Source: Bacilli bacterium
GTDB lineage: Bacteria; Bacillota_I; Bacilli_A; RF39; UBA660
Length of the DNA stretch: 64,000 nucleotides
Assembly (NCBI GenBank): GCA_900772095.1
Contig: CAAGQJ010000031.1
Coordinates: 43,443 to 107,442 of the forward strand
Direction: 5' to 3'
The position numbers and the translations under genes are program-made. The notes below the pieces were generated by a model. It had not been told where the DNA came from and made no database searches. It worked only from the letters and a program-made list of their open reading frames with translations. Below are positions 41,515-49,943 of the stretch, in pieces. Positions within the stretch are counted from its first letter, which is position 1. Every line of letters begins with the position of its first letter.

Positions 41515-42480
41515 ATGAAAAAAGTGTTCATTTTTGTATTTGTTATGTTAGTTTTTATAACTGGATGTACAAGTAAAAAGGAAAAAGTTATTATTTATAG
41601 TAGTAATGAGGAAGCTGTAGATCAAATGCTTAAGGAAAAATTTGATGAAAAATTCAAAGATTTTGATGTAGTAATACAATATTATTCAACGGGCAATAAT
41701 GCTGCTAAAATAAAAAGTGAAGGAGAAAAAACAGAAGCTGATATAGTAATTGGGTTAGAGACTGCTCAATTACAAGGTTTAACTGATAATTTTGAAACGT
41801 TAGATTTTATTGATAAATCTGTATATAATGAAAAAGTAAATCCTGATAATGATAAATATGTAATTGATATTCAATATTCTGCGTCAATTATTGTGGATAA
41901 AAATTATTTTAAAAAACATAATTTAGATATGCCAACTTCGTATGAGGACTTATTAAGTTCTAAGTTCGAAAATTTAATTGCTATGCCAAATCCAAAAACT
42001 TCTGGTACTGGGTACATGTTATATTTAAATGTAATAAATGTAATGGGAGAGAAGAAAGCTTTACAATATTTTAAAAAATTAGATAATAATATTTTTAAAT
42101 ATACAGAATCTGGTTCAGGGCCACTTTCTCTTTTGAAGCAAGGGGAAGTACCAATTGCGGTAGGACTTACTTATCAAGCGGTTCAAGAAAATAATAATGG
42201 TGCTGATTATGAAATTATTGAACTTGATACTGGTGCATTATATAATTCATGTGGTGCTGGAATTATAAAGGGAAAAGCAAATGACCGTGTTAAAGAGGTT
42301 TTTCAGTATTATGTAAGTAATTTAATAAAAGAAATGACTGAAAATTATTATCCATCAAATATTTTAAAAGGTGTTGAAGGAAAAATAAAAGGTTATCCTA
42401 AAACAAAGAAACTTGCTGATATGACTGGAATATATGATAATAATGTTAAAGTAAAGTATTTAAAATTATGGGAGTATTAA
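41515..42480 (+). CDS. Extracellular solute-binding lipoprotein (Fe3+/phosphonate class)
   Basis: 321 residues. Lipoprotein signal FVMLVFITGCTSKK with the lipobox Cys at about 18. VIIYSSNEEAVDQMLKEKFDEKF, DIVIGLE, YSASIIVDKNYF, NPKTSGTGYML and IPIAVGLTYQAV-like segments place it with periplasmic binding proteins for iron, thiamine and 2-aminoethylphosphonate. It is 1 base before the ATPase gene and in one operon with the permease and an HTH-cytidylyltransferase, which points to a phosphonate or phosphocholine-like ligand rather than iron. AAAGGAGG sets the start. Confidence 0.87.
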   Translation: MKKVFIFVFVMLVFITGCTSKKEKVIIYSSNEEAVDQMLKEKFDEKFKDFDVVIQYYSTGNNAAKIKSEGEKTEADIVIGLETAQLQGLTDNFETLDFIDKSVYNEKVNPDNDKYVIDIQYSASIIVDKNYFKKHNLDMPTSYEDLLSSKFENLIAMPNPKTSGTGYMLYLNVINVMGEKKALQYFKKLDNNIFKYTESGSGPLSLLKQGEVPIAVGLTYQAVQENNNGADYEIIELDTGALYNSCGAGIIKGKANDRVKEVFQYYVSNLIKEMTENYYPSNILKGVEGKIKGYPKTKKLADMTGIYDNNVKVKYLKLWEY

Positions 42481-42481
42481 A

Positions 42482-43249
42482 ATGAATAAAAAAATACTTG
42501 AAATTTTTGATCTCAAAAAAAGTTTTAATAATCAAGAAATATTAAAAGGAATAAGTTTTGATGTCTATAAGGGAGAGTTTTTGTCTCTCCTTGGACCATC
42601 AGGATGTGGTAAAACAACGTTACTTAGAATTTTAATAGGTATTGAGAAACAAGATTCTGGTCATATAAAAAAAGATAATGAAATAATTGATACTCTATCT
42701 CCTAGTAAAAGAAAAATGGGAATTGTTTTTCAAAATTATGCTTTATTTCCTAATATGACTGTTTTAGAAAATGTTTTGTATGTTTTAAAAGTAAATAAGC
42801 ATTCAAAAGAGGAAGCAAAAAAAATTGCTTTGAATATTTTAGAAAAAGTTGGTTTAAAAGATGAAATTAATAAAAAACCTAATCAATTATCTGGTGGTCA
42901 AATGCAAAGGGTTGCAATAGCAAGAACGCTTGCATTAAATTGTCAAATAATTTTGTTTGATGAACCATTATCAGCTCTTGATGCAGATAATAGATTAACA
43001 CTAAAAAGAGAGTTTAAGGAAATACAAAAAAGATTTGGTGTTACTATGATTTATGTTACTCATGATCAAGAGGAGGCTTTTTCTTTATCTGATAGGGTAA
43101 TGGTAATGAAAGATGGAGAGATTGTGCAATTAGATACTCCAAATCAAATATTTAATAATCCAAAAAACGGATATGTTAAGTCATTTATTGTGGATCACTT
43201 AAAAGAAAAAGTAAGTTTAATAGAAAGATGTACAGGCATAGATTTATAA
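42482..43249 (+). CDS. ABC transporter ATPase of the importer
   Basis: 255 residues. Walker A GPSGCGKTTLL, Q loop VFQNYALFPNM, signature LSGGQMQRVAIAR, Walker B IILFDEPLSALD and H loop VTHDQEEAF. It resembles the FbpC/PotA/PhnT class but ends at about residue 255, without the C-terminal TOBE domain many of these carry. Its stop overlaps the permease start (TAATG). Confidence 0.94.
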   Translation: MNKKILEIFDLKKSFNNQEILKGISFDVYKGEFLSLLGPSGCGKTTLLRILIGIEKQDSGHIKKDNEIIDTLSPSKRKMGIVFQNYALFPNMTVLENVLYVLKVNKHSKEEAKKIALNILEKVGLKDEINKKPNQLSGGQMQRVAIARTLALNCQIILFDEPLSALDADNRLTLKREFKEIQKRFGVTMIYVTHDQEEAFSLSDRVMVMKDGEIVQLDTPNQIFNNPKNGYVKSFIVDHLKEKVSLIERCTGIDL

Positions 43250-44844
43250 TGAAAAAAGAAAAATTTCCAATTATTACAAAAATTTTTTTAATTTTATTTT
43301 TTACTTTTTCGATTTTATTTCCAATTATTAAAATTTTTTCTAATATAAGTTTAGATGCAATTAAACAATTAATTGTAGAGGAACAATTTAAAGAGGCTTT
43401 GCTTAACTCTTTGTTAGTTACATTTATTGCTTCTATTATATCATTTGTTTTAGCATATGTTTTAGCATATGCAGTAAATAGGAGTAATATTAGGTTTAAG
43501 AAGTTTTTTGCTTTAGTATTTACTGTTCCTATGTTAATACCATCTATATCACATGGAATAGGTTTGATAAACTTATTTGGTGCTAATGGAATATTTACAA
43601 AATTATTTAATTATAGATTTAATTTATTTGGTTTTAATGGTATTTTAATGGGTTCAATATTATATTCATTTCCGGTAGCATTTTTAATATTTTCAAATTC
43701 ATTTAAGTATTTAGATAATACTTTATACGAACTTGGAGATGTTGTAGGGATGAGTAAAATTCAAAAGTTTAAACAAATAACGTTTCATTATATGAAAAAG
43801 TCTTTTATTTCAGCATTTTTTGCAGTATTTACGATGATTTTTACTGATTATGGAGTTCCACTAGCGGTGGGAGGAAAGTATTTGACATTGCCTTATTATT
43901 TATATAAAGAAGTAATAGGATTATTAAACTTTTCGAATGGTGCTATAATTGGGTTATTTTTATTAGTACCTGCTATTATATCATTTTTAATTGATACTTT
44001 TGTAAAGGAAACAAATAATTTATCTTCAGTGACAAAAAAGTTTTATATTTCTAAAAATAAATTAAGAGATATACTAATGTATACAGTTTCTATTATTGTT
44101 ACGATGTTTTTAACTATATTATTAGGTTCATTTATATATTTAGCATTTGTCAAAAAGTTTCCTTATGATATAACTTTTTCTTTGAATCATTTTACTTATG
44201 TTCTTTCTAATGATGCATTAAGCAATATAAAAAATTCAATAATAATTTCATTATTTGTTTCAGTATTAGGTACTGTAATAGCATTTTTATGTGCATATTT
44301 TTCGGCTAGAGTAAAATCAATATCAAGTAAATTAATTCATATAATATCAATTACTACTTTGGCTATTCCAGGTATTGTTCTTGGTTTGTCGTATGTTTTT
44401 GCATTTAAAGGAACGATTATTTATAATACTTTTGCTATACTAATAATAGTGAATATTGTTCATTTTTTTGCTTCGCCATATTTAATGGCATATAATTCTT
44501 TATCTAAATTGAATGACAAATATGAAGAAGTTGGTCTTACATGTGGTATAAACAGAGTATTAATTATAAAAGATGTATTAATACCTAATAGTTATTCAAC
44601 AATATGTGAAATGCTTAATTATTTCTTTGTTAATTCAATGATAACAATATCTGCAATTACATTTTTATATAATGTTACAACCATGCCTGCTTCTCTTTTA
44701 ATTAATAAATATGATGGTTATTTGATGTTAGAAGAAGCGGCTCTTGTATCGGTTTTAATATTGATAATTAATATAGCATTTAAAATAATAACAAAATTAT
44801 TATTTAAAGGAAGGAAAAACAATTATGAAGTACAATCAATTTAA
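43249..44844 (+). CDS. Fused two-domain ABC permease of the importer
   Basis: 531 residues with about 12 membrane helices in two homologous halves. Each half has an EAA loop: ELGDVVGMSKIQKFKQITFHY and EVGLTCGINRVLIIKDVLIP. Fused permeases of this kind are typical of iron (FbpB), thiamine and aminoethylphosphonate importers. ATG 43249 is preferred over ATG 43228 because of the TAATG overlap with the ATPase stop. The end overlaps the next gene by 20 bases. Confidence 0.9.
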   Translation: MKKEKFPIITKIFLILFFTFSILFPIIKIFSNISLDAIKQLIVEEQFKEALLNSLLVTFIASIISFVLAYVLAYAVNRSNIRFKKFFALVFTVPMLIPSISHGIGLINLFGANGIFTKLFNYRFNLFGFNGILMGSILYSFPVAFLIFSNSFKYLDNTLYELGDVVGMSKIQKFKQITFHYMKKSFISAFFAVFTMIFTDYGVPLAVGGKYLTLPYYLYKEVIGLLNFSNGAIIGLFLLVPAIISFLIDTFVKETNNLSSVTKKFYISKNKLRDILMYTVSIIVTMFLTILLGSFIYLAFVKKFPYDITFSLNHFTYVLSNDALSNIKNSIIISLFVSVLGTVIAFLCAYFSARVKSISSKLIHIISITTLAIPGIVLGLSYVFAFKGTIIYNTFAILIIVNIVHFFASPYLMAYNSLSKLNDKYEEVGLTCGINRVLIIKDVLIPNSYSTICEMLNYFFVNSMITISAITFLYNVTTMPASLLINKYDGYLMLEEAALVSVLILIINIAFKIITKLLFKGRKNNYEVQSI

Positions 44845-45715
44845 AATATTAGTATTTTTAGAAAAAAATAAAAATAAAAAGAATTCTCAAAGGGATATAA
44901 GTAAAAGTTTAAATATTTCTTTAGGAACAGTAAATAAAGTAATAGATGAGTTGAAAAATTTAGGTTTTATTGATGATAAATTGTCTCTTACTGTAGTTGG
45001 GCTTGATGCCTTAGAACCTTATCGTGTTAAAAGGGCAATATTTTTTGCTGCAGGATTTGGTTCTAGGTTAAGACCTATTACTTTAAATACTCCAAAACCT
45101 CTTGTAAGAGTTCATAATGTTAGGATAATAGAAACATTACTTGATGCATGTAAAAAGGCTGAAATAGATGATATAATTATTGTAAGGGGTTATTTGAAAG
45201 ATGAGTTTAATATTTTATTAAATAAGTATCCAAATATTAAGTTTATAGATAATGTTTTTTATAATGAACAAAATAATATTTCATCTGCATATGTTGCAAA
45301 GGATTATTTTTGCAATTGTTATATATTAGAATCTGATTTATATTTAACTGATAGTAGTCTTATTCAAAAGTATGAGTATAATACTAATTATTTAGGTAAA
45401 TATGTTGAAAAAACTGATGATTGGTGTTTTGAAACAAAGAATAAGAAAATACTTAAGTATAAACGTGGTGGTACTAATTGTTATCATATGTATGGGATAT
45501 TACATTTAACAGAGGAAGATAGTATTAAATTAAAAAAAGATATAGATTATTTTTATAATAATGTTCCTGGTGCTAAAGATTGTTTTTATGATGATATAGC
45601 ATTAAATTATTATAAAGATAAATACGATGTAATGGTAAGGGAATGTAATGGTGGGGTAGTAGAAATTGATTCTTTTAATGAATTAAAAGAAATAGATAGT
45701 GCATATAATGTTTGA
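44825..45715 (+). CDS. HTH-fused LicC/PntC-like cytidylyltransferase
   Basis: 296 residues. An N-terminal winged-helix domain (about 1-65, DISKSLNISLGTVNKVIDELKNLG) is joined to a nucleotidyltransferase starting IFFAAGFGSRLRPITLNTPKPLV. NNISSAYVAKDYF, YILESDLYLTDS and the EIDSFNELKEID end match LicC, which makes CDP-choline from phosphocholine, and the related PntC, which makes CMP-aminoethylphosphonate. It overlaps the importer permease by 20 bases. No LicA kinase or LicB choline permease was found, so the imported compound probably needs no phosphorylation. The HTH could repress the operon. Confidence 0.82.
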   Translation: MKYNQFKILVFLEKNKNKKNSQRDISKSLNISLGTVNKVIDELKNLGFIDDKLSLTVVGLDALEPYRVKRAIFFAAGFGSRLRPITLNTPKPLVRVHNVRIIETLLDACKKAEIDDIIIVRGYLKDEFNILLNKYPNIKFIDNVFYNEQNNISSAYVAKDYFCNCYILESDLYLTDSSLIQKYEYNTNYLGKYVEKTDDWCFETKNKKILKYKRGGTNCYHMYGILHLTEEDSIKLKKDIDYFYNNVPGAKDCFYDDIALNYYKDKYDVMVRECNGGVVEIDSFNELKEIDSAYNV

Positions 45716-45740
45716 ATATAGTTTTGTTTTGTGATACAAT
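45712..45740 (+). promoter_or_regulatory. Promoter of the TagGH-like exporter
   Basis: TTGAAT (45712-45717), 17-base spacer, TACAAT (45735-45740). Confidence 0.72.
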
Positions 45741-45777
45741 TATTAGTGTAACAAAATTATAGATTTGAGGTAATAAT

Positions 45778-46566
45778 ATGAAAAGATTTTTTAATGAAAT
45801 AAAGAGATATAAGAATTACATTATATTTGCAACAAAATCAGAGTTAAAAACCGAAATTATAAACTCTTATTTAGGATGGCTATGGTTGATTTTAGAGCCT
45901 TTAGCATTTATGCTAATATATACATTTATAGCTACTGTAGTATTTAAATCATCAGTTCAATATTTTCCTGTATTTGTTTTTATAGGTTTATCAATATGGA
46001 ATTTCTTTAATAAGATGGTTTGTCAAAGTGTAAAATTGATTACTAACAATAGAGATACTGTAACTAAAGTATATTTACCTAAGTATGTTTTGCTTATAAT
46101 AAAAATGGGAGTTAATTTGTTTAAAATGATGGTATCATTTTTATTGGTATTCTTATTTATGATTATATATCAAGTGCCTATATCAATAAATGTATTATGG
46201 TTTATACCAATATTAATTTCTGTAATAATATTTACTTTTGGTGTATCTTGTTTTATTGTGCATATTGGAGTTTTTGTTGAAGATTTATCGAATTTAATAA
46301 ATATTATATTAAAAATGGTATTTTATTTTACAGGAGTTTTCTATGATATTGCAAGTAAGATTAATAATCCTACTTATAGAGTTATTCTTTTAGATTTTAA
46401 TCCTTTAGCTAATTTTATATTTAATATGAGGAATGTTTTAATTTATAAAAAAATGCCATCACTTACTTGGTTAGGTGTATGGACATTTATTGGTTTGATA
46501 CTTTGCTTCTTTGGTATAAAGACTATATATAAATATGAAAATACATATGTAAAGGTGATGAGATAA
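45778..46566 (+). CDS. TagG-like ABC-2 permease (polymer export)
   Basis: 262 residues, six membrane helices. TEIINSYLGWLWLILEPLAFMLIYTF is the start typical of teichoic acid and O-antigen exporters (TagG, Wzm), and LNFNPLANFIF-like FNPLANFIFNMRNVLIY follows near the end. It works with the ATPase encoded next to move a lipid-linked polymer outward. GAGGTAATAATATG sets the start. Confidence 0.9.
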   Translation: MKRFFNEIKRYKNYIIFATKSELKTEIINSYLGWLWLILEPLAFMLIYTFIATVVFKSSVQYFPVFVFIGLSIWNFFNKMVCQSVKLITNNRDTVTKVYLPKYVLLIIKMGVNLFKMMVSFLLVFLFMIIYQVPISINVLWFIPILISVIIFTFGVSCFIVHIGVFVEDLSNLINIILKMVFYFTGVFYDIASKINNPTYRVILLDFNPLANFIFNMRNVLIYKKMPSLTWLGVWTFIGLILCFFGIKTIYKYENTYVKVMR

Positions 46567-47309
46567 TGAGTAAAGATGAAATAGCAGTAACTGTAAAAGA
46601 CTTACATGTATATTATAGAGATCTAAATAGGTTTTCATTAAAGAAGACAGGTATAAAAAAGGGTACTGGAACTGGCAAACTTTTTAAAGCTATTAAAGGT
46701 GTATCTTTTGAGATACCAAAAGGTCAAATACTTGGTATTTGTGGTAAAAATGGTAGTGGTAAATCGACTTTATTAAGAGCAATATGTGGAATATTTTCGG
46801 CAGATAAAGGTTCAATAGATTTACATGGTAATAGTGTTTCGCTTTTATCTATTGGGGTAGGCTTTCAAAAGCAATTGACTGGTTATGAGAATATATATTT
46901 ATCAGGAATGCTTTTAGGTTATTCAAAGGACGATATAGATAAGAAGGTTGATGAAATAATAGAGTTTTCTGAATTGGGGGATTTTGTGTATAAACCAGTA
47001 AGAAGTTATTCTTCTGGAATGTATTCAAAGCTTGCATTTTCTATTACCGCGATACTTGAAGCAGATATAATTTTAATTGATGAGGTTCTTTCTGTTGGGG
47101 ATATTCATTTTAAAGAAAAGAGTTATAATAAAATGAAGGAATTAATTAATGATAGTGATAGAACTGTAGTAATTGTATCACATAGTACAAATACTTTAGT
47201 AGATTTATGTGATAAGGTTATATGGTTACATGAAGGTCTTATAAAGGATGAAGGTGATCCTTTAACAATTATGACTAAGTATGAAGAGTTTATGAGAAAA
47301 GATGATTAA
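46566..47309 (+). CDS. TagH/Wzt-like ABC ATPase (polymer export)
   Basis: 247 residues. N-terminal segment VTVKDLHVYYRDLNRFSLKK, Walker A GKNGSGKSTLL, a VSLLSIGVGFQKQLTGYENIY section characteristic of Wzt/TagH, signature YSSGMYSKLAF, Walker B IILIDEVLSVGD and H loop VSHS. It lacks the extra C-terminal domain present in many TagH and Wzt proteins. TAATG overlap with the permease. Confidence 0.92.
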   Translation: MSKDEIAVTVKDLHVYYRDLNRFSLKKTGIKKGTGTGKLFKAIKGVSFEIPKGQILGICGKNGSGKSTLLRAICGIFSADKGSIDLHGNSVSLLSIGVGFQKQLTGYENIYLSGMLLGYSKDDIDKKVDEIIEFSELGDFVYKPVRSYSSGMYSKLAFSITAILEADIILIDEVLSVGDIHFKEKSYNKMKELINDSDRTVVIVSHSTNTLVDLCDKVIWLHEGLIKDEGDPLTIMTKYEEFMRKDD

Positions 47310-47338
47310 AAAGGTTCGGAAATAAATCCGAACCTTTT
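47309..47338. terminator. Bidirectional terminator between exporter and licD
   Basis: AAAAGGTTCGG (47309-47319) and CCGAACCTTTT (47328-47338), perfect 11-bp stem; both convergent stop codons overlap the arms. Confidence 0.9.
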
Positions 47339-49805
47339 ACTTATCTAAATTTTTTAAAATTTCATCTATTTTCTTTATTAAAAGTCCATTTCTGGTATTA
47401 TCTTTTGCTTCTTTTAGCAAGTTGGCAGCAGTTTTAATATTATTATTTTCTAAATTATATAAAGCTTCTATGAACATAACTTCTCCATAGTGGGGATATA
47501 TTTTATTAAATTTATCTATTTCTTTATTTTTTTCATTAGATGTTTTAATTAGATTATAATATTCTAAATAGAAATTTATGCAGTATGGATACTCTTTAAA
47601 TAATTTAATTTTTTCTTCATCAGATTTTTTGGAAACATTTTTGGCATTATCCATTAATTTATTAAGTTTATCATAAAAGTCTTTAAGAATTTCTTTTATT
47701 TTTGGAGATTTAATTAGCTTTCTTGCGTTGTAAAATTCTCCACACATAATTAGTGTATATATTGCCTCATATAAAAAATCTTTATTTTCAATAAATAATA
47801 GTCCTTCATTTAAGTACATTTTTTTGCTTTGCAAACTGTAATAATTATTTAAATATTCTTTAATTTTACCATATTCATTATTATTGTAATATTCTTTAAT
47901 TTTATTTAAGTCAATTGATTTAGTTATTTCTAATTTGTCTCTATAATATTTTAATGTTGCTTTTTCTTTATCAGATTTTTTGATAGAATTACATTTTTTC
48001 ATTTTCATCATTTTTAGTTTTCTGTAGGCTTTATTTACTAAATTTTTATCTATAAAACTCATATAATCATCTTGATATAAATTATATGGTACGTATAAAT
48101 TAAATACTCTTTTACTAGGCATTCTATCTTTCGGAAGGGGAGTGATAAACCATGATTCACCATATGAAGTCTCCAAATATTCTTCATATTTAATTGGAAT
48201 AGGAACAGTAATATTATCAAATGGTACATATAGTTGTTTTTCAAAAATTTCTTTTTTAAATTTCATTTGTTTTTGCCATCTATAATTATAGTATTTTGAT
48301 TTATGATTTTTGTTTTTAAATATTAGTTTTCTTAAGAATGCTAAATATTGTTTTCTTCCAAATATTTTCATTAAAAAATTTGAAATATAAACTAGAGAAC
48401 TGATATTTCTGTTAAAACGTAGTTCATTAGGGTTTAATAATTGACCATATAAGTAGAATATACCATTGTGTATTTTGCGTAGATATTTGTTATCTATGTA
48501 TTCATCTAAAATCATTATATCTAAATGATATCCGTATGTTGAATCGAGCAATGAATATGAATAGTATACTTTAGTAGACAATTTATTGAATAATTTTCCA
48601 GTATATAGGGTATGATTTGGATTGTTTTCTATACATACAAACTTTGTGTTATCAATAGGATTATTTTTCATTAATTCTACAAATTTTTTCCAATTATCAT
48701 AAGTCATTAATACATCTACGTCATCGTCCCATGGTATAAAACCGCCATGTCTTATAGCTCCAAGAACAGAACCTGAATCAACAAAATAGGTAATGTTATT
48801 TTCCCTGCACATTTTATCAAACTCTTCAAGTAATTTGACAAAACATTCTTGTAAATCTTTTAATTGACCACGACTTGTTTTGCCTTTATCTTTATATGTA
48901 AAATCAATATTACATAAATGTTTTGAAGGAATATTTTGTGTTAAAAAAGTTGCTAAATCTTTTTGATTATCATGTATTAAGTAATCTATTGTTATATCGA
49001 ATATATCTTTATCAAAGCATAAAGCCATGTTTAAATCATAATATTTTTTTATTTCATATAGATATTCAGTTAGTAGTATTCCTAATTCATCATATTTTTG
49101 TTCTTTACTTAAACTAATGATTTTGTCTTTTCTATCTTCGTATATTTCAAGTAATTTAAATCTAGCGTGGGTTCTTTGTACCAAATCTCTATAATTTTTA
49201 GTTATTTTATTTAGTTCTTTTTCTTTTTCTGTTTTATTGTAAGATTTTTTAAGTAGTTTTCTATTAATTGTAATTTTATTTTTGTTAAGTTCATTTATAT
49301 ATTCATCATAACTAATAATAGGAGAATATACTATATTTGATGGTATACTAAATATTTTTTCATTTAAATATTTATAACCAAGTCCATAATTATTTTTTAG
49401 ATATAAATCTAGATTACTAGGTACTTTAATTGAAATACCATTTATGTTTACTTTTTTATATTCTTTATAGTCTTTGCATCTGGTTTTTATTGTTATATAG
49501 ATTCCTTTAAGACTATTTCGGTTACATAAATCGTAATATAATGTATCATTGTTTTGATAATAATAAATAGTATTATTGTTATCATACGCTGTAACAATAC
49601 TTCTGTTTTTAGTGTTTAAGTTGTTTAAGTTTTTTAGTTCTTTGTTACATATGGCAATGTTAAAATCTAAATTGTTGTTTATTTCAATATTATTGTATAC
49701 ATTGATTAATATATCGCCTTCCACATAATATTTTATTTTATTTTTCTCTAAAAACTTAGTTAGTTCTTTTAATAGTTCTAACTTTTTTTTCATATGTTCA
49801 TTCAT
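47337..49805 (-). CDS. LicD-family phosphotransferase with N- and C-terminal extensions
   Basis: 822 residues. The central LicD domain (about 315-560) has the nucleotidyltransferase-fold signature DSGSVLGAIRHGGFIPWDDD at about 343-362, in which Asp residues bind metal; LicD transfers phosphocholine or similar groups from CDP donors to wall polymers. The N-terminal part (about 1-175) looks like a second, degenerate domain of the same fold, without the DD motif. The C-terminal part (about 625-822) is helical and TPR-like. GGAGGTAGTCGTATG gives the start. Being next to a LicC-like enzyme, it probably uses that product. Confidence 0.82.
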   Translation of the reverse strand: MNEHMKKKLELLKELTKFLEKNKIKYYVEGDILINVYNNIEINNNLDFNIAICNKELKNLNNLNTKNRSIVTAYDNNNTIYYYQNNDTLYYDLCNRNSLKGIYITIKTRCKDYKEYKKVNINGISIKVPSNLDLYLKNNYGLGYKYLNEKIFSIPSNIVYSPIISYDEYINELNKNKITINRKLLKKSYNKTEKEKELNKITKNYRDLVQRTHARFKLLEIYEDRKDKIISLSKEQKYDELGILLTEYLYEIKKYYDLNMALCFDKDIFDITIDYLIHDNQKDLATFLTQNIPSKHLCNIDFTYKDKGKTSRGQLKDLQECFVKLLEEFDKMCRENNITYFVDSGSVLGAIRHGGFIPWDDDVDVLMTYDNWKKFVELMKNNPIDNTKFVCIENNPNHTLYTGKLFNKLSTKVYYSYSLLDSTYGYHLDIMILDEYIDNKYLRKIHNGIFYLYGQLLNPNELRFNRNISSLVYISNFLMKIFGRKQYLAFLRKLIFKNKNHKSKYYNYRWQKQMKFKKEIFEKQLYVPFDNITVPIPIKYEEYLETSYGESWFITPLPKDRMPSKRVFNLYVPYNLYQDDYMSFIDKNLVNKAYRKLKMMKMKKCNSIKKSDKEKATLKYYRDKLEITKSIDLNKIKEYYNNNEYGKIKEYLNNYYSLQSKKMYLNEGLLFIENKDFLYEAIYTLIMCGEFYNARKLIKSPKIKEILKDFYDKLNKLMDNAKNVSKKSDEEKIKLFKEYPYCINFYLEYYNLIKTSNEKNKEIDKFNKIYPHYGEVMFIEALYNLENNNIKTAANLLKEAKDNTRNGLLIKKIDEILKNLDK

Positions 49806-49890
49806 ACGACTACCTCCATTAATATAATAACATATTATTTAAAAAGAAGTTATACTTTTATTATAAAAACGTCAATTTTAAATCATATTA

Positions 49891-49919
49891 TTGAGTTTTA
49901 AAAAAATATATATTATAAT
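49891..49919 (+). promoter_or_regulatory. Promoter of the polymer-synthesis operon
   Basis: TTGAGT (49891-49896), 17-base spacer, TATAAT (49914-49919), driving four overlapping genes. Confidence 0.7.
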
Positions 49920-49943
49920 TTTAATAGATAGGATGTGACAAAA

